Made by a program: the position numbers and the translations under genes | Part shown: positions 26,096-34,451 of the stretch, piece by piece | Position numbering within the stretch: the stretch's first letter is position 1 | Layout of the letters: every line of letters starts with the position of its first letter | The notes under the pieces: generated by a model | The model's input: only the letters and a program-made list of their open reading frames with translations | Database searches by the model: none | What the model was told of the DNA's origin: nothing | Source: Chlamydiota bacterium | GTDB lineage: Bacteria > Auribacterota > Tritonobacteria > UBA1439 | Reading direction: 5' to 3' | Length of the DNA: 64,000 bases | Assembly (NCBI GenBank): GCA_012729785.1 | Contig: JAAYCL010000022.1 | Span: 1-64,000 of the forward strand

Positions 26096-26104
26096 TAGTA
26101 TAAC
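26096..26104 (+). promoter_or_regulatory. Possible -10 element upstream of serC
   Basis: TAGTATAAC contains overlapping -10-like words TAGTAT (26096-26101) and TATAAC (26099-26104), about 50 bases before the serC start in the divergent serC/DUF1015 gap. A convincing -35 at normal spacing is absent, so this is tentative. Confidence 0.3.
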
Positions 26105-26151
26105 GGCCGCACAGACAGGCGACGCGGTTGCGTCAGACAGGAGGCGGGGAT

Positions 26152-27237
26152 ATGGGAAAGCGGGTGTTCAACTTCTACGCGGGGCCGGCGACGCTCCCGC
26201 TCAAGGCGCTCAAGGCGGCCAGGAGCGAGCTTCTCGACTTCCGCGGGAGCGGGATGTCGGTCTGCGAGATCAGCCACCGGTCGAAGGATTTTCAGGCGGT
26301 TATCGACGAGGCGACGGCCCTCGTGAAGGAGCTGTACGCCGTCCCCGCCGGGTTCCACGTCCTCTGGCTCCACGGCGGCGCGTCGACGCAGTTCTTCCAC
26401 ATCCCGTGGAACCTCTCGCTCGAGGGGAAGCCGCTCTCCTACATCCACACCGGCGCGTGGGCGAAGGCGGCGATCAAGGAGGCGGGCTTTTTCGGCGAGG
26501 TGCAGATACCCGCCTCGTCCGAGGATGCGAACTTCAACTACATCCCGCGGGATTTCCGCATCGACCCCAACTCGTCGTACCTCCACATCACCTCCAACGA
26601 GACGATCGGCGGGATCGAGTGGTTCAGGTTCCCCGCCACGGGCCAGGTGCCGCTCGTGGTGGACGCCTCGTCGGACTTCCTGAGCCACCCGGTCGACTGG
26701 TCCTCGGTGGCGCTTCTCTACGCCGGCGCGCAGAAGAACCTCGGCCCCGCGGGCGTCGCGGTGGTGATCGTCAGGGAGGATATGGTGGCGCGGGCCCGCG
26801 CGAAGAAGCTCCCCACGATGGTCTCCTACGGGACCCATGTGGACAAGGGGTCGATGCACAACACGCCCCCCTGCTTCGCCATCTACCTCTCGCTGCTGGC
26901 GCTGCGCGAGCTCAAGGAGAAGGGCGGGCTGCCGTACATCGAGAAGCTCAACAAGAGGAAGGCGAACGCGCTCTACTCGATGATCGATCGATCGGGGGGG
27001 TTCTACCGCCCGTTCGCGCGCAAGGATTCCCGCTCGCGGATGAACGTGACCTTCCGCCTGCCGACCGCGGAACTCGAGGAGAAGTGCGCCGCCGAGGCGA
27101 AGGCGCGCGGCCTGATCGGGCTGAAGGGGCATCGGAGCGTGGGCGGGATGCGCGCCTCGATCTACAACGCGATGCCGATGAAGGGGGTCAAGGCCCTGAT
27201 CGCGTTCCTCGAGGAGTTCATGAAGGCCAACAGCTGA
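26152..27237 (+). CDS. serC: Phosphoserine aminotransferase
   Basis: A 361-residue class V, PLP-dependent aminotransferase converting 3-phosphohydroxypyruvate and glutamate to phosphoserine. The N terminus NFYAGPATLP and SVCEISHRS are typical. The PLP Lys lies in YAGAQKNLGPAG (about residues 197-208). SNETIGGIEW and the C-terminal KGHRSVGGMRAS are conserved substrate-phosphate contacts. The ATG at 26152 follows CAGGAGGCGG. It is divergent from the DUF1015-serA-gdhA2 operon, and a strong hairpin follows its stop. Confidence 0.95.
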   Translation: MGKRVFNFYAGPATLPLKALKAARSELLDFRGSGMSVCEISHRSKDFQAVIDEATALVKELYAVPAGFHVLWLHGGASTQFFHIPWNLSLEGKPLSYIHTGAWAKAAIKEAGFFGEVQIPASSEDANFNYIPRDFRIDPNSSYLHITSNETIGGIEWFRFPATGQVPLVVDASSDFLSHPVDWSSVALLYAGAQKNLGPAGVAVVIVREDMVARARAKKLPTMVSYGTHVDKGSMHNTPPCFAIYLSLLALRELKEKGGLPYIEKLNKRKANALYSMIDRSGGFYRPFARKDSRSRMNVTFRLPTAELEEKCAAEAKARGLIGLKGHRSVGGMRASIYNAMPMKGVKALIAFLEEFMKANS

Positions 27238-27267
27238 TCGTTCACGCAGAGGCATGACCGCGGCAGA

Positions 27268-27293
27268 CCGCGGGGCCTTTCGGGGCCCCGCGG
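27268..27293 (+). terminator. Hairpin after serC
   Basis: A perfect 10-base stem CCGCGGGGCC/GGCCCCGCGG with a 6-base loop starts 30 bases after the serC stop. It has no T tract, so it may be a weak terminator or an mRNA 3'-end structure that separates serC from the surface-glycan genes. Confidence 0.45.
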
Positions 27294-27315
27294 CGCCGCA
27301 AAGGGGCGTGTCGGG

Positions 27316-28029
27316 ATGGCCGCGCTCTGGGCGAGGTTCAAGAGGCGGATCGAGCCGCCGGAGCGGCTCCTGGGGCTCAACTTCGGCGACGAGCGGGAGA
27401 GGTTCCGGGCCCTGCTGGAGCGGACCGGCCGCGATGCGCGCATCCTCGACGTGGGGGCCGGCGGGATGCGGATGCTCCCGGGGATCGTCACGATGGAGCT
27501 GTGCCCGACCGCCACGACCGACGTGGCCGGAGACGCCCTGGACCTTCCGTTCCGCACCGGCTCCCTCGACGGGGTGATGATCCTGAACGTGCTGGAGCAC
27601 GTGCGGGATCCCGCAAGGGTTGCGGCGGAGATCGGGAGGGTGCTGCGGCCCGGGGGCGCCGTCTACGCCGTGGCGCCGTTCGTTTTTCCGTACCACGAGG
27701 CGCCCGAAGACCATTGGCGCTACTCGGTCTCGGGCATCGCCCTCCTCTTCGAGCGGCTGGGCTTCCAAAAGGCGTTCAACGGCTTCCAGAAGGGGCCCTG
27801 CTCGACGTACCTCCGCCTCTCGGTCCATTTCTGGGCGCTCTTCTTCTCGTGCAACCGGGTCCTGCTCTACAAGATCTTCCGGGTGCTCTTCTCGTACCTC
27901 TTCTCGCCGTTCAGGTTCTTCGATCATATCGTCTACCGGTACACGCTCGCGCACGTGGTCTGTTCGAGCGTCTATTTCATCGGGGTGAAGGCTCCCGGGA
28001 CGGCGTGCGGCCCGTCCGCGCGGGCGTGA
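27316..28029 (+). CDS. SAM-dependent methyltransferase with membrane-associated C terminus
   Basis: 237 residues. Residues 20-140 form a class I methyltransferase fold: SAM motif I ILDVGAGG (about 42-49), an acidic motif II near DLPFRTGSLDGVMILNVLEH, and the post-motif LRPGGAVYAV. After a YHEAPEDHWRYS segment, the last about 80 residues are hydrophobic (FFSCNRVLLYKIF, LFSYLFSPF), suggesting membrane association. The substrate is unknown. The fold and position at the start of a sugar-polymer gene run suggest lipid-linked glycan or small-molecule methylation. Eighteen bases separate it from the adenine deaminase gene. Confidence 0.8.
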   Translation: MAALWARFKRRIEPPERLLGLNFGDERERFRALLERTGRDARILDVGAGGMRMLPGIVTMELCPTATTDVAGDALDLPFRTGSLDGVMILNVLEHVRDPARVAAEIGRVLRPGGAVYAVAPFVFPYHEAPEDHWRYSVSGIALLFERLGFQKAFNGFQKGPCSTYLRLSVHFWALFFSCNRVLLYKIFRVLFSYLFSPFRFFDHIVYRYTLAHVVCSSVYFIGVKAPGTACGPSARA

Positions 28030-28046
28030 TCCGGGGAGGAGGCGGG

Positions 28047-29795
28047 ATGGAACGCCTGGACAGGATGATCAGGGTGGCGCGCGGGAAGGCCAAGGCCGAC
28101 GTGGTGTTGCGGAACGGCCGGGTCGTCAACGTCTACACCGGGGAGTGCGTCGAGACGGACGTGGCGATCCTCGGGGACCGGATCGTCGGGCTCGGGAGCT
28201 ACCGCGGGGCGAAAGAGTACGACGTCGCGGGGCGGTTCGTCGCCCCGGGGTTCATCGACGCGCATATCCACCTCGAGAGCGCGATGGTGACGGTGCCCGA
28301 GTTCGCCCGGGTCGTCGTGCCGATGGGCACCACGTCGGTGGTGAGCGACCCCCACGAGATCGCCAACGTGATGGGCCTCGAGGGGATCAACTACATGCTC
28401 AGGTCGAGCAAGTACAACCCCCTCAACGTGTTCGTGATGGTCCCCTCCTGCGTGCCGTCGTCCCCGCTTGAGACGCCGGGGGCGGTGCTGCGGGCGACCG
28501 ACATCCTCTTCTTCCTCAACCAGGAGTGGGTCCTGGGCCTTGCCGAGATGATGGACTATCCCGGCCTCCTCGCCTGCGACCCGGCGATTCTCGACAAGGT
28601 GAGGATCGCGGGCCGCAGGATCATCGACGGACACGCCCCCGGCCTTTCGGGAAAGGATCTGTGCGCCTACATCGCCGCCGGGATCTCCTCGGACCACGAG
28701 TGCGTGACGGAAGAGGAGGCGCGCGAGAAGCTCCGCCTGGGGATGACCGTGATGATCCGCGAGGGGGGGTGCGCGCGTAACATGGAGGCGCTCCTGCCTC
28801 TCGTCACCCCCGCGACCGCCCCGCACTGCGCCTTCTGCACCGACGACCGACACCCCCAGGCGCTGATCTCCGAGGGGCACATGAACGGCGTCCTCAGGAA
28901 GGCGGTGCGGCTGGGGCTCGACCCGGTGACGGCGATCACGCTCTGCACCCTGAACCCGGCCCGCCACTACGGCCTCGACGGGCTCGGCGCGGTGGCCCCC
29001 GGGAAGATCGCCGACATCGTCGTCCTCGAAGACCTGGACGGATTCTCGGTCGAGATGGTTTTCAAGAACGGCCGCCTCGCCGCCCAAGACGGCGCGCTCA
29101 TCCCCGGCGTTCCCGGCGCGCCCCGGCCGCCCGAGCCGCTGCGCGGCTCGATCAACATCCAGTGGCTCGCGCGCGAGCAGTTTGAGATCCCCGCGTCCCG
29201 CGGGCGTCTCCGCGCGATCGCGCTTGTCCCGGGGCAGCTCCTCACGCGCCTGGAGCTCGTGAAGCCCTCCGTCCTCTCCGGGCGAGTGGTCGCCGATCCG
29301 GGGCGCGACCTATTGAAGATCGCCGTCATCGAGCGCCACCACGCCTCCCCGAATATCGGCCTGGGGATCGTGCGCGGCTTCGGCCTGACGCGGGGCGCGA
29401 TCGCCTCCTCCGTCGCCCACGACTCGCACAACATCGTCGCCGTCGGCACGAACGACGCCGACATCCTGGAGGCGGTGATCAAGATCAGGAAGCTCCAGGG
29501 GGGGCTCACCGCGGTGGTGGACGGGAAGCTCATCGCGAGCGTCGCCCTCCCGATCGCAGGACTGATGTCGGAGAAGTCCGTCCGCGAGGTCGGGGACGAG
29601 CTCGACGCCCTGATCGCGGCCGCCCGTCGGATGGGCTGCAGGCTTGAGGACCCGTTCATGATGCTCTCGTTTTTGTCGCTCTCGGTGATCCCAGAGCTCA
29701 AGCTCACCGACAAGGGGCTCGTGGACGTTTCGGCGCAGAAGATCGTTCCGCTCTTCGCGCAGGAGAGGGCGGGCGGAAAGGGCGCGCGGCGATGA
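28047..29795 (+). CDS. ade: Adenine deaminase
   Basis: A 582-residue amidohydrolase converting adenine to hypoxanthine in purine salvage. Metal-binding motifs are in order: FIDAHIHLESAM (about residues 67-78), the DGHAPGLSGKDL stretch (about 193-204), GISSDHE (about 212-218) and CTDDRHP (about 267-273). The C-terminal ADE-specific domain carries SVAHDSHNIVAVGTND. Length matches the family (550-600). The ATG at 28047 is preceded by GGGGAGGAGGCGGG. It is metabolically unlike its neighbours. It is linked to the downstream polymerase gene through a tiny ORF by ATGA overlaps. Confidence 0.95.
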   Translation: MERLDRMIRVARGKAKADVVLRNGRVVNVYTGECVETDVAILGDRIVGLGSYRGAKEYDVAGRFVAPGFIDAHIHLESAMVTVPEFARVVVPMGTTSVVSDPHEIANVMGLEGINYMLRSSKYNPLNVFVMVPSCVPSSPLETPGAVLRATDILFFLNQEWVLGLAEMMDYPGLLACDPAILDKVRIAGRRIIDGHAPGLSGKDLCAYIAAGISSDHECVTEEEAREKLRLGMTVMIREGGCARNMEALLPLVTPATAPHCAFCTDDRHPQALISEGHMNGVLRKAVRLGLDPVTAITLCTLNPARHYGLDGLGAVAPGKIADIVVLEDLDGFSVEMVFKNGRLAAQDGALIPGVPGAPRPPEPLRGSINIQWLAREQFEIPASRGRLRAIALVPGQLLTRLELVKPSVLSGRVVADPGRDLLKIAVIERHHASPNIGLGIVRGFGLTRGAIASSVAHDSHNIVAVGTNDADILEAVIKIRKLQGGLTAVVDGKLIASVALPIAGLMSEKSVREVGDELDALIAAARRMGCRLEDPFMMLSFLSLSVIPELKLTDKGLVDVSAQKIVPLFAQERAGGKGARR

Positions 29796-29893
29796 GGATC
29801 GACGGGGCGCCCATCCTCGCGGCCGCGCCTGATCACGAGGCGGAGATCCTCCGGGCGCTCTCCGCGCGCCTCGTCGGGGGGCAGCGGCGATGA
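29792..29893 (+). CDS. Tiny 33-residue ORF bridging ade and the polymerase gene
   Basis: A complete ORF whose ATG overlaps the ade stop by 4 bases and whose stop overlaps the next start by 4 bases, so it could carry ribosomes between the two genes. The predicted peptide starts MRIDGAPILAAAPDHE and ends in basic residues, with no recognised motif and no membrane segment. It could be a real coupling leader or an accident of dense packing. Confidence 0.35.
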   Translation: MRIDGAPILAAAPDHEAEILRALSARLVGGQRR

Positions 29894-31401
29894 ACGGCCC
29901 CCCCCGCCGCCCCGGACCCGGCGCCCCGGCGCCCGCCCCACCCCCGGGCGCGGCCCCGGCCCCGCGCAGCGTCGGGCTGGCGACGAAGATCGGGCTGCTG
30001 TTCGCCCTCCTGATCATGGGCAAGGTCGCCTCGATGGCGAAACGGGGGCCGGTGGGGACGGAGGAGCTTCGGCTCCTCGGGATCGTCCTCGGCGAGATCC
30101 TCCTCCTGATCGTGGCCCTCGTCAACGTCAACTTCGTCTTCTACGTGCTGGTCTTTTACGTGCCGTTCAGCCAGATGCTCCCCGGCGACTACGGCACGGC
30201 GGTGAACATCACCAACGTGCTCCTCGTCATCATCGTCTTCGGGCTCTTCTTCAGGAGCATCCGCGAGGGGGGGCACTTCCTGGTGTCCACGGAGCTGGAC
30301 CGGCTGATCGGCCTCCACCTGCTACTGACGTTCGTGGCCTTCTTCCGGGCGGCGCTCGCCGAGACGATGGACTGGTTCCTCCTCGTGACGCTGATCAAAC
30401 GGTTCATCACGCCGATCTTCCTCTACTATCTGGCGAGCTGGATCGTGCGGGACCGGCAACAGATCCAGGACTGCATCTACATCGTGATGTTGACGACGCT
30501 GATGGTGGCGTTCCTGGCCACCAAGGACACGCACACGCCGACCCACTTCTCCTGGGAGCGGCGCGAGGACGCGGGACTGTCGCAGGCGAACCTGCTGGCG
30601 GCGTTCTTCGTCTACTACATGTTCTACTACTTCGCCTTCTTCAGCCTCCACGCAAACCAGTTCAAATACTGGCTGCTGCTGATATGCATCTACCCGTGCG
30701 CGCGGGGGATCATGCTGGCCTTCTCGCGGGGCGGCTACTTCGCCTTCGTCGCGGGGACGCTGTACATATGCTGGCTCTACAAGAAGTGGCTCTTCGTGCT
30801 GACGGCCGTGGTGATGCTCATGCTGTGGCAGAAGCCGGGGCTCGTCTTGCCGCAGGCGGTCGTGGAGCGCATCGAGGGGACGACGGTGGAGTACGAGGCC
30901 GACTACGGGAAGTCGAAGGTGCGGTTCGAGTCCTCCTCGGCGGGGCGGATCGCGATCTACACGGCCGGCCTCAAGATGGTGATGCGCTATCCCCTCCTCG
31001 GGGTCGGGTACGGACAGTTCCCGGTGCGGGTCGGCGAGTACGACTCGTACGCGGCGGGCAGGGACGCGCACAACGCGTATCTGCTGATCGCCGCGGAGAT
31101 GGGGATCCCGGCGCTGCTGGTGTACCTGATGATCGTCTTCCGGCTGCTGCGGTACTCGCTGGCCATCTACCGATACGGCACCGATACGATGTACCGGGCG
31201 GTCGGGATGGGGTTCGCGACCGGCGTGATCGGATTTCTGGTGGCGAACTTCTTCGGCTGCCGGTTCAACACCACCGAGACGGTCGGCGTCTGGTGGATCC
31301 TCGCCGCGATGATCGTCTTGATCAGGAAGCAGTCGATGATGACGCCCGGCGCCGTGCCCCCGCCTCCCGTGGCCGTGCGCCCCGCGGGGGGCACGCCGTG
31401 A
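29890..31401 (+). CDS. O-antigen ligase/polymerase family membrane protein
   Basis: A 503-residue integral membrane protein with a Pro/Ala-rich N-terminal tail (1-28) and about eleven hydrophobic segments. The later part has a large extracytoplasmic loop with a conserved-looking YTAGLKMVMRYPLLGVGYGQF (split near residue 370) and DAHNAYL, as in the Wzy_C/WaaL family where Arg and His residues of this loop are essential. It probably polymerises or ligates an undecaprenyl-linked glycan. It opens the glycosyltransferase run and overlaps the methyltransferase that follows by 4 bases (GTGA). Confidence 0.85.
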   Translation: MNGPPRRPGPGAPAPAPPPGAAPAPRSVGLATKIGLLFALLIMGKVASMAKRGPVGTEELRLLGIVLGEILLLIVALVNVNFVFYVLVFYVPFSQMLPGDYGTAVNITNVLLVIIVFGLFFRSIREGGHFLVSTELDRLIGLHLLLTFVAFFRAALAETMDWFLLVTLIKRFITPIFLYYLASWIVRDRQQIQDCIYIVMLTTLMVAFLATKDTHTPTHFSWERREDAGLSQANLLAAFFVYYMFYYFAFFSLHANQFKYWLLLICIYPCARGIMLAFSRGGYFAFVAGTLYICWLYKKWLFVLTAVVMLMLWQKPGLVLPQAVVERIEGTTVEYEADYGKSKVRFESSSAGRIAIYTAGLKMVMRYPLLGVGYGQFPVRVGEYDSYAAGRDAHNAYLLIAAEMGIPALLVYLMIVFRLLRYSLAIYRYGTDTMYRAVGMGFATGVIGFLVANFFGCRFNTTETVGVWWILAAMIVLIRKQSMMTPGAVPPPPVAVRPAGGTP

Positions 31402-32306
31402 CCGCCCCCTGCCCCATCTGCGGCGGCACGCGTCTCCGCCCCCTGGTCGCGGAGGCGGAACGTTCCCTGCGCCGATGCCGCGCCTGCGGCGCCGTCCATC
31501 TGTGGCCCCGGCCCGCGTCCGCCGTGCTGGAAGAAACCGTCGACCGCGCCGCCGCGCGGCGGCTGCCCCGCGAGCGGGAGACGGCGGTGCTCGAACGGAT
31601 ACGCGCCCGCAACAGGGAGATACTGGAGCGTTTGGAGCGGCGGGGATGCCGCGGGTCTTTGCTCGACGTGGGCTGCGGCCGGGGGATACTGATGGAGGAC
31701 GCGCGGCGGCGCGGCTGGCGCGTCGCCGGCGTGGAGCTGGCCGGGAAAATCGCGGAGGAGGGGATCGAAGAGCGCGGTCTCGACATCAAAGTCGGCACCC
31801 TCGCCGACGCGGCGTTCCCGGCGGCCTCGTTCGACGCGGTGATCTTCTCCCACTCCCTCGAGCATCTCGCCGCCCCGGCGGAGGCGCTGCGGGAGGCGGC
31901 CGGGCTGGTGCGGGCCGGGGGGTGGGTGTACGTGGAGACGCCGCACTGGGGTTCCCTCTCGAGCCGGCTGCTGGGGCGCGGCTGGTGGAACGTGGATCCG
32001 GACAACCACCTGTTCCTCTTCTCCCGCCGCGCCCTCGAGATCCTCGCCCGCCGCGCGGGGCTCGAGGCGCGGGAGTTTCGGGGCACGCATTTCGACGCCA
32101 CGGCGGTGCTGATCCGGCGTGCCCGGCTCCGGGATCCCGCCCTGAACGACCTCGTATGCATCAACGAGCTGAGGGACCGGCTCTTCTCGATCCGGGGGGC
32201 GTGGCGGGCGGCGCGCGTCCTTGACTCGTGCGCCGCGCTGCTGCTCGGGCGGAGCCTGTTGAACGACTATCTGGAGTGCTGGCTTCAAAGGCCCGCCGTC
32301 CCCTGA
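31398..32306 (+). CDS. Zinc-ribbon SAM methyltransferase
   Basis: 302 residues. A short zinc ribbon (CPIC and CRAC, residues 5-36) precedes a class I methyltransferase: motif I LLDVGCGRG (about 92-100), the following acidic VAGVEL, and the post-motif LVRAGGWVYVETP. The His pair in FSHSLEHL and a WWNVDPDNHLFLFS segment are typical of methyltransferase type 12/23 proteins in glycan clusters that act on nucleotide sugars. GTG start inside the previous stop. The exact substrate is unknown. Confidence 0.85.
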   Translation: MTAPCPICGGTRLRPLVAEAERSLRRCRACGAVHLWPRPASAVLEETVDRAAARRLPRERETAVLERIRARNREILERLERRGCRGSLLDVGCGRGILMEDARRRGWRVAGVELAGKIAEEGIEERGLDIKVGTLADAAFPAASFDAVIFSHSLEHLAAPAEALREAAGLVRAGGWVYVETPHWGSLSSRLLGRGWWNVDPDNHLFLFSRRALEILARRAGLEAREFRGTHFDATAVLIRRARLRDPALNDLVCINELRDRLFSIRGAWRAARVLDSCAALLLGRSLLNDYLECWLQRPAVP

Positions 32307-32343
32307 GCGGGAGGCGTTGCGGGGCGCGGGGGAGCGCATCGGA

Positions 32344-33327
32344 ATGGATCCGTACATCTGCATCATCGTCCTCAACTGGAACGGACTGAAGGAGACGCTC
32401 GACTGCCTCGCCTCGCTCCGGCGGATCTCCTACCCGCGTTTCAAGGTGATCGTCGTGGACAACGCCTCGACCGACGGCTCGCCGAAGGCGATCGCCGAAC
32501 AGTTCCCGGAGGCGCTCCTCATCCGCAACCAGGTCAACGCGGGCTTCGACGGGGGCAACAACATCGGGATGCGCGCCGCCTTGCGGGAGGGCGCCGAGGC
32601 GGTGCTCCTGCTCAACAACGACACCATCGTATGTCCGGAACTGCTGCGTCGGCTCGCCGATGCGGCGGCCTTCCTCCCGCGCGCGGGCGTTCTCGGGCCC
32701 AAGATCTACTACCACGAATCCCCGGATGTCTTCTGGTGGGCCGGGAGCCGGAGCAGCTACTCCACGACCGGCTGGATGCTGACCTATACGCAGGAAGGGA
32801 AGCGCCAACGCGACGAAGGGCAGTACGACGCCATCAGCCGCATCGCCGCGGTCATCGGCTGCGCGATCTACATCAAGAGCGAGGTGCTGCGGGAGGTCGG
32901 CCTGCTCGACGAGCGCTTCTTCATCTACCACGAGGAGTACGACCTCTGCCGGCGCGCGGAGGATGCGGGCTGGTACTGCTACTTCGTGCCGGAGGCGAAG
33001 GTGTGGCACAAGGTGTCGATGTCGATGGGGGGGGAGTATTCGCCGTCGCTGTACTACCTCTGGACTCGCAACTGGATGCTGTTGAGCAGGAAACACACCC
33101 CCGTGCTGCTCTGGCCGATGCTCTACCTCGCGTATCTCAAGGAGAGCTTCTGGGTCTACCAGGGACTCGGCGAGAAGGGAAGGCACGCCGCCGCAGAGGC
33201 GGCGCTCGCGGGGGCGTGGCACGCGCTCCTCAACCGGTTCGGGCCGCCGGGAAGGCTTGTCCCCCCGCGATTCCTCAGCCGCCTCGCGGCGCGGCGTTTC
33301 CGCCGTCTGTCCGGGAGCGGGGGGTGA
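32344..33327 (+). CDS. Family 2 glycosyltransferase, rhamnosyltransferase-like
   Basis: 327 residues. The GT-A fold shows IIVLNWNG (residues 6-13), VVDNASTDGS (about 39-48), the AGFDGGNN loop (about 67-74) and LLNNDT (about 93-98), as in WbbL-like transferases using dTDP-rhamnose. The acceptor-side motif EEYDLCRRAEDAGW follows. The C-terminal about 60 residues are amphipathic and likely associate with the membrane. The ATG at 32344 is preferred over an upstream TTG. Cytoplasmic face; part of polymer repeat-unit assembly. Confidence 0.9.
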   Translation: MDPYICIIVLNWNGLKETLDCLASLRRISYPRFKVIVVDNASTDGSPKAIAEQFPEALLIRNQVNAGFDGGNNIGMRAALREGAEAVLLLNNDTIVCPELLRRLADAAAFLPRAGVLGPKIYYHESPDVFWWAGSRSSYSTTGWMLTYTQEGKRQRDEGQYDAISRIAAVIGCAIYIKSEVLREVGLLDERFFIYHEEYDLCRRAEDAGWYCYFVPEAKVWHKVSMSMGGEYSPSLYYLWTRNWMLLSRKHTPVLLWPMLYLAYLKESFWVYQGLGEKGRHAAAEAALAGAWHALLNRFGPPGRLVPPRFLSRLAARRFRRLSGSGG

Positions 33328-33332
33328 GCGAA

Positions 33333-34451
33333 ATGCGGGTGGCCTACGACGCGGGGATACTCTCCTCGCCCCATCTCACGGGGATCGGCCGGTACACCCG
33401 GCAGCTCGTCGAGGCGATCGCCGCGCTCGGCACGGCGCACCGGTTCGACCTCCTCTTTCCGCGCGGCGGCGCGATCCCCCCCCCGCCGCCCGGTTTCGCG
33501 GCTCGTCGATGCCCCGTGCGGGGCGATATGCGCGAGGACAGGTTCCATCGGCTCTGGTTCGATCTCTGGCTCCCGTTCGAGATCGCCATGCGCCGGATCG
33601 ACCTGTTGCACGGTCCCAGCTACCTCCTGCCTCGCACGCGGCGCGCGAGGACCGTGGTGACCGTCCATGACCTGGCGCACGAGAAGCGCCCGGAGTGGGC
33701 GCCCGGCTGCTCGGCCGGGTTCAGGCGCAGGGCGCGGGAGAGCGCGCGGCGGGCGGACGCGGTGATCGCGGTCTCCCGGGCCACGCAGCGGGACGTCGTC
33801 GAGATCTACGGGGTGCCGGAGGAACGAATCGAGGTGATCCACGAGGGGGTGGATCCGTCGTGCGTCCCCGTCGACGATCCCGCGGCGCTCGATCTTTTTC
33901 GAGCCCGGCGCGGGCTGACCGCGCCGTACATCCTCTCGGTCCTCTCCCTCTCCCCCCGGAAGAACATCCCGGGCCTGCTGCGCGCCTTCGCGCGGGCGCG
34001 GCGCACCGCCGGACTGCCGCACCTGCTCGTCGTCGCCGGCAAATCCTACGGCGCCCCCGGCCCGCTCCGCGACGCGGAGGGGCTCGGCGTGGCGGACCGG
34101 TTCCGCTTCATCGACTACGTCCCGGCCGGGGATCTGCCGCTGCTCTACAGCGCGGCGGAGCTGTTCGTCTTCCCGTCGTTCGACGAGGGGTTCGGCCTCC
34201 CGCCGCTCGAGGCGCTCGCCTGCGGCTGCCCGGTCGTCGCCTCGCGCGCGGGGGCGCTCCCCGAGGTGCTCGGCGACGCGGCGCGCTACTTCGACCCCTC
34301 GGACGAGGAGGGGATGGCGGAGGCGCTCGTGTGGGGCGTCCGCGAGGGGAGGAGCCCGGAGGCCCGTGCGAGGGGGTTCAGGCGGGCGCGGGAATTCACC
34401 TGGGAACGGGCCGCCCGGGAGACCGTGAGGCTCTATGAACGGCTTTGCTGA
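33333..34451 (+). CDS. Family 4 glycosyltransferase
   Basis: 372 residues, GT-B fold. The N-terminal domain has the glycine loop SSPHLTGIGRYT (about 9-20) and LLHGPSYLLPR. The C-terminal domain has VLSLSPRKNIPGLLRAF and the nucleotide-sugar motif EGFGLPPLEALACG (E-x7-E). It resembles mannosyltransferases of the MtfB/WbaZ type. A GTG at 33324 overlapping the upstream stop (GTGA) is an equally possible start, three codons earlier. Its end overlaps the next gene by 17 bases. Confidence 0.9.
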   Translation: MRVAYDAGILSSPHLTGIGRYTRQLVEAIAALGTAHRFDLLFPRGGAIPPPPPGFAARRCPVRGDMREDRFHRLWFDLWLPFEIAMRRIDLLHGPSYLLPRTRRARTVVTVHDLAHEKRPEWAPGCSAGFRRRARESARRADAVIAVSRATQRDVVEIYGVPEERIEVIHEGVDPSCVPVDDPAALDLFRARRGLTAPYILSVLSLSPRKNIPGLLRAFARARRTAGLPHLLVVAGKSYGAPGPLRDAEGLGVADRFRFIDYVPAGDLPLLYSAAELFVFPSFDEGFGLPPLEALACGCPVVASRAGALPEVLGDAARYFDPSDEEGMAEALVWGVREGRSPEARARGFRRAREFTWERAARETVRLYERLC

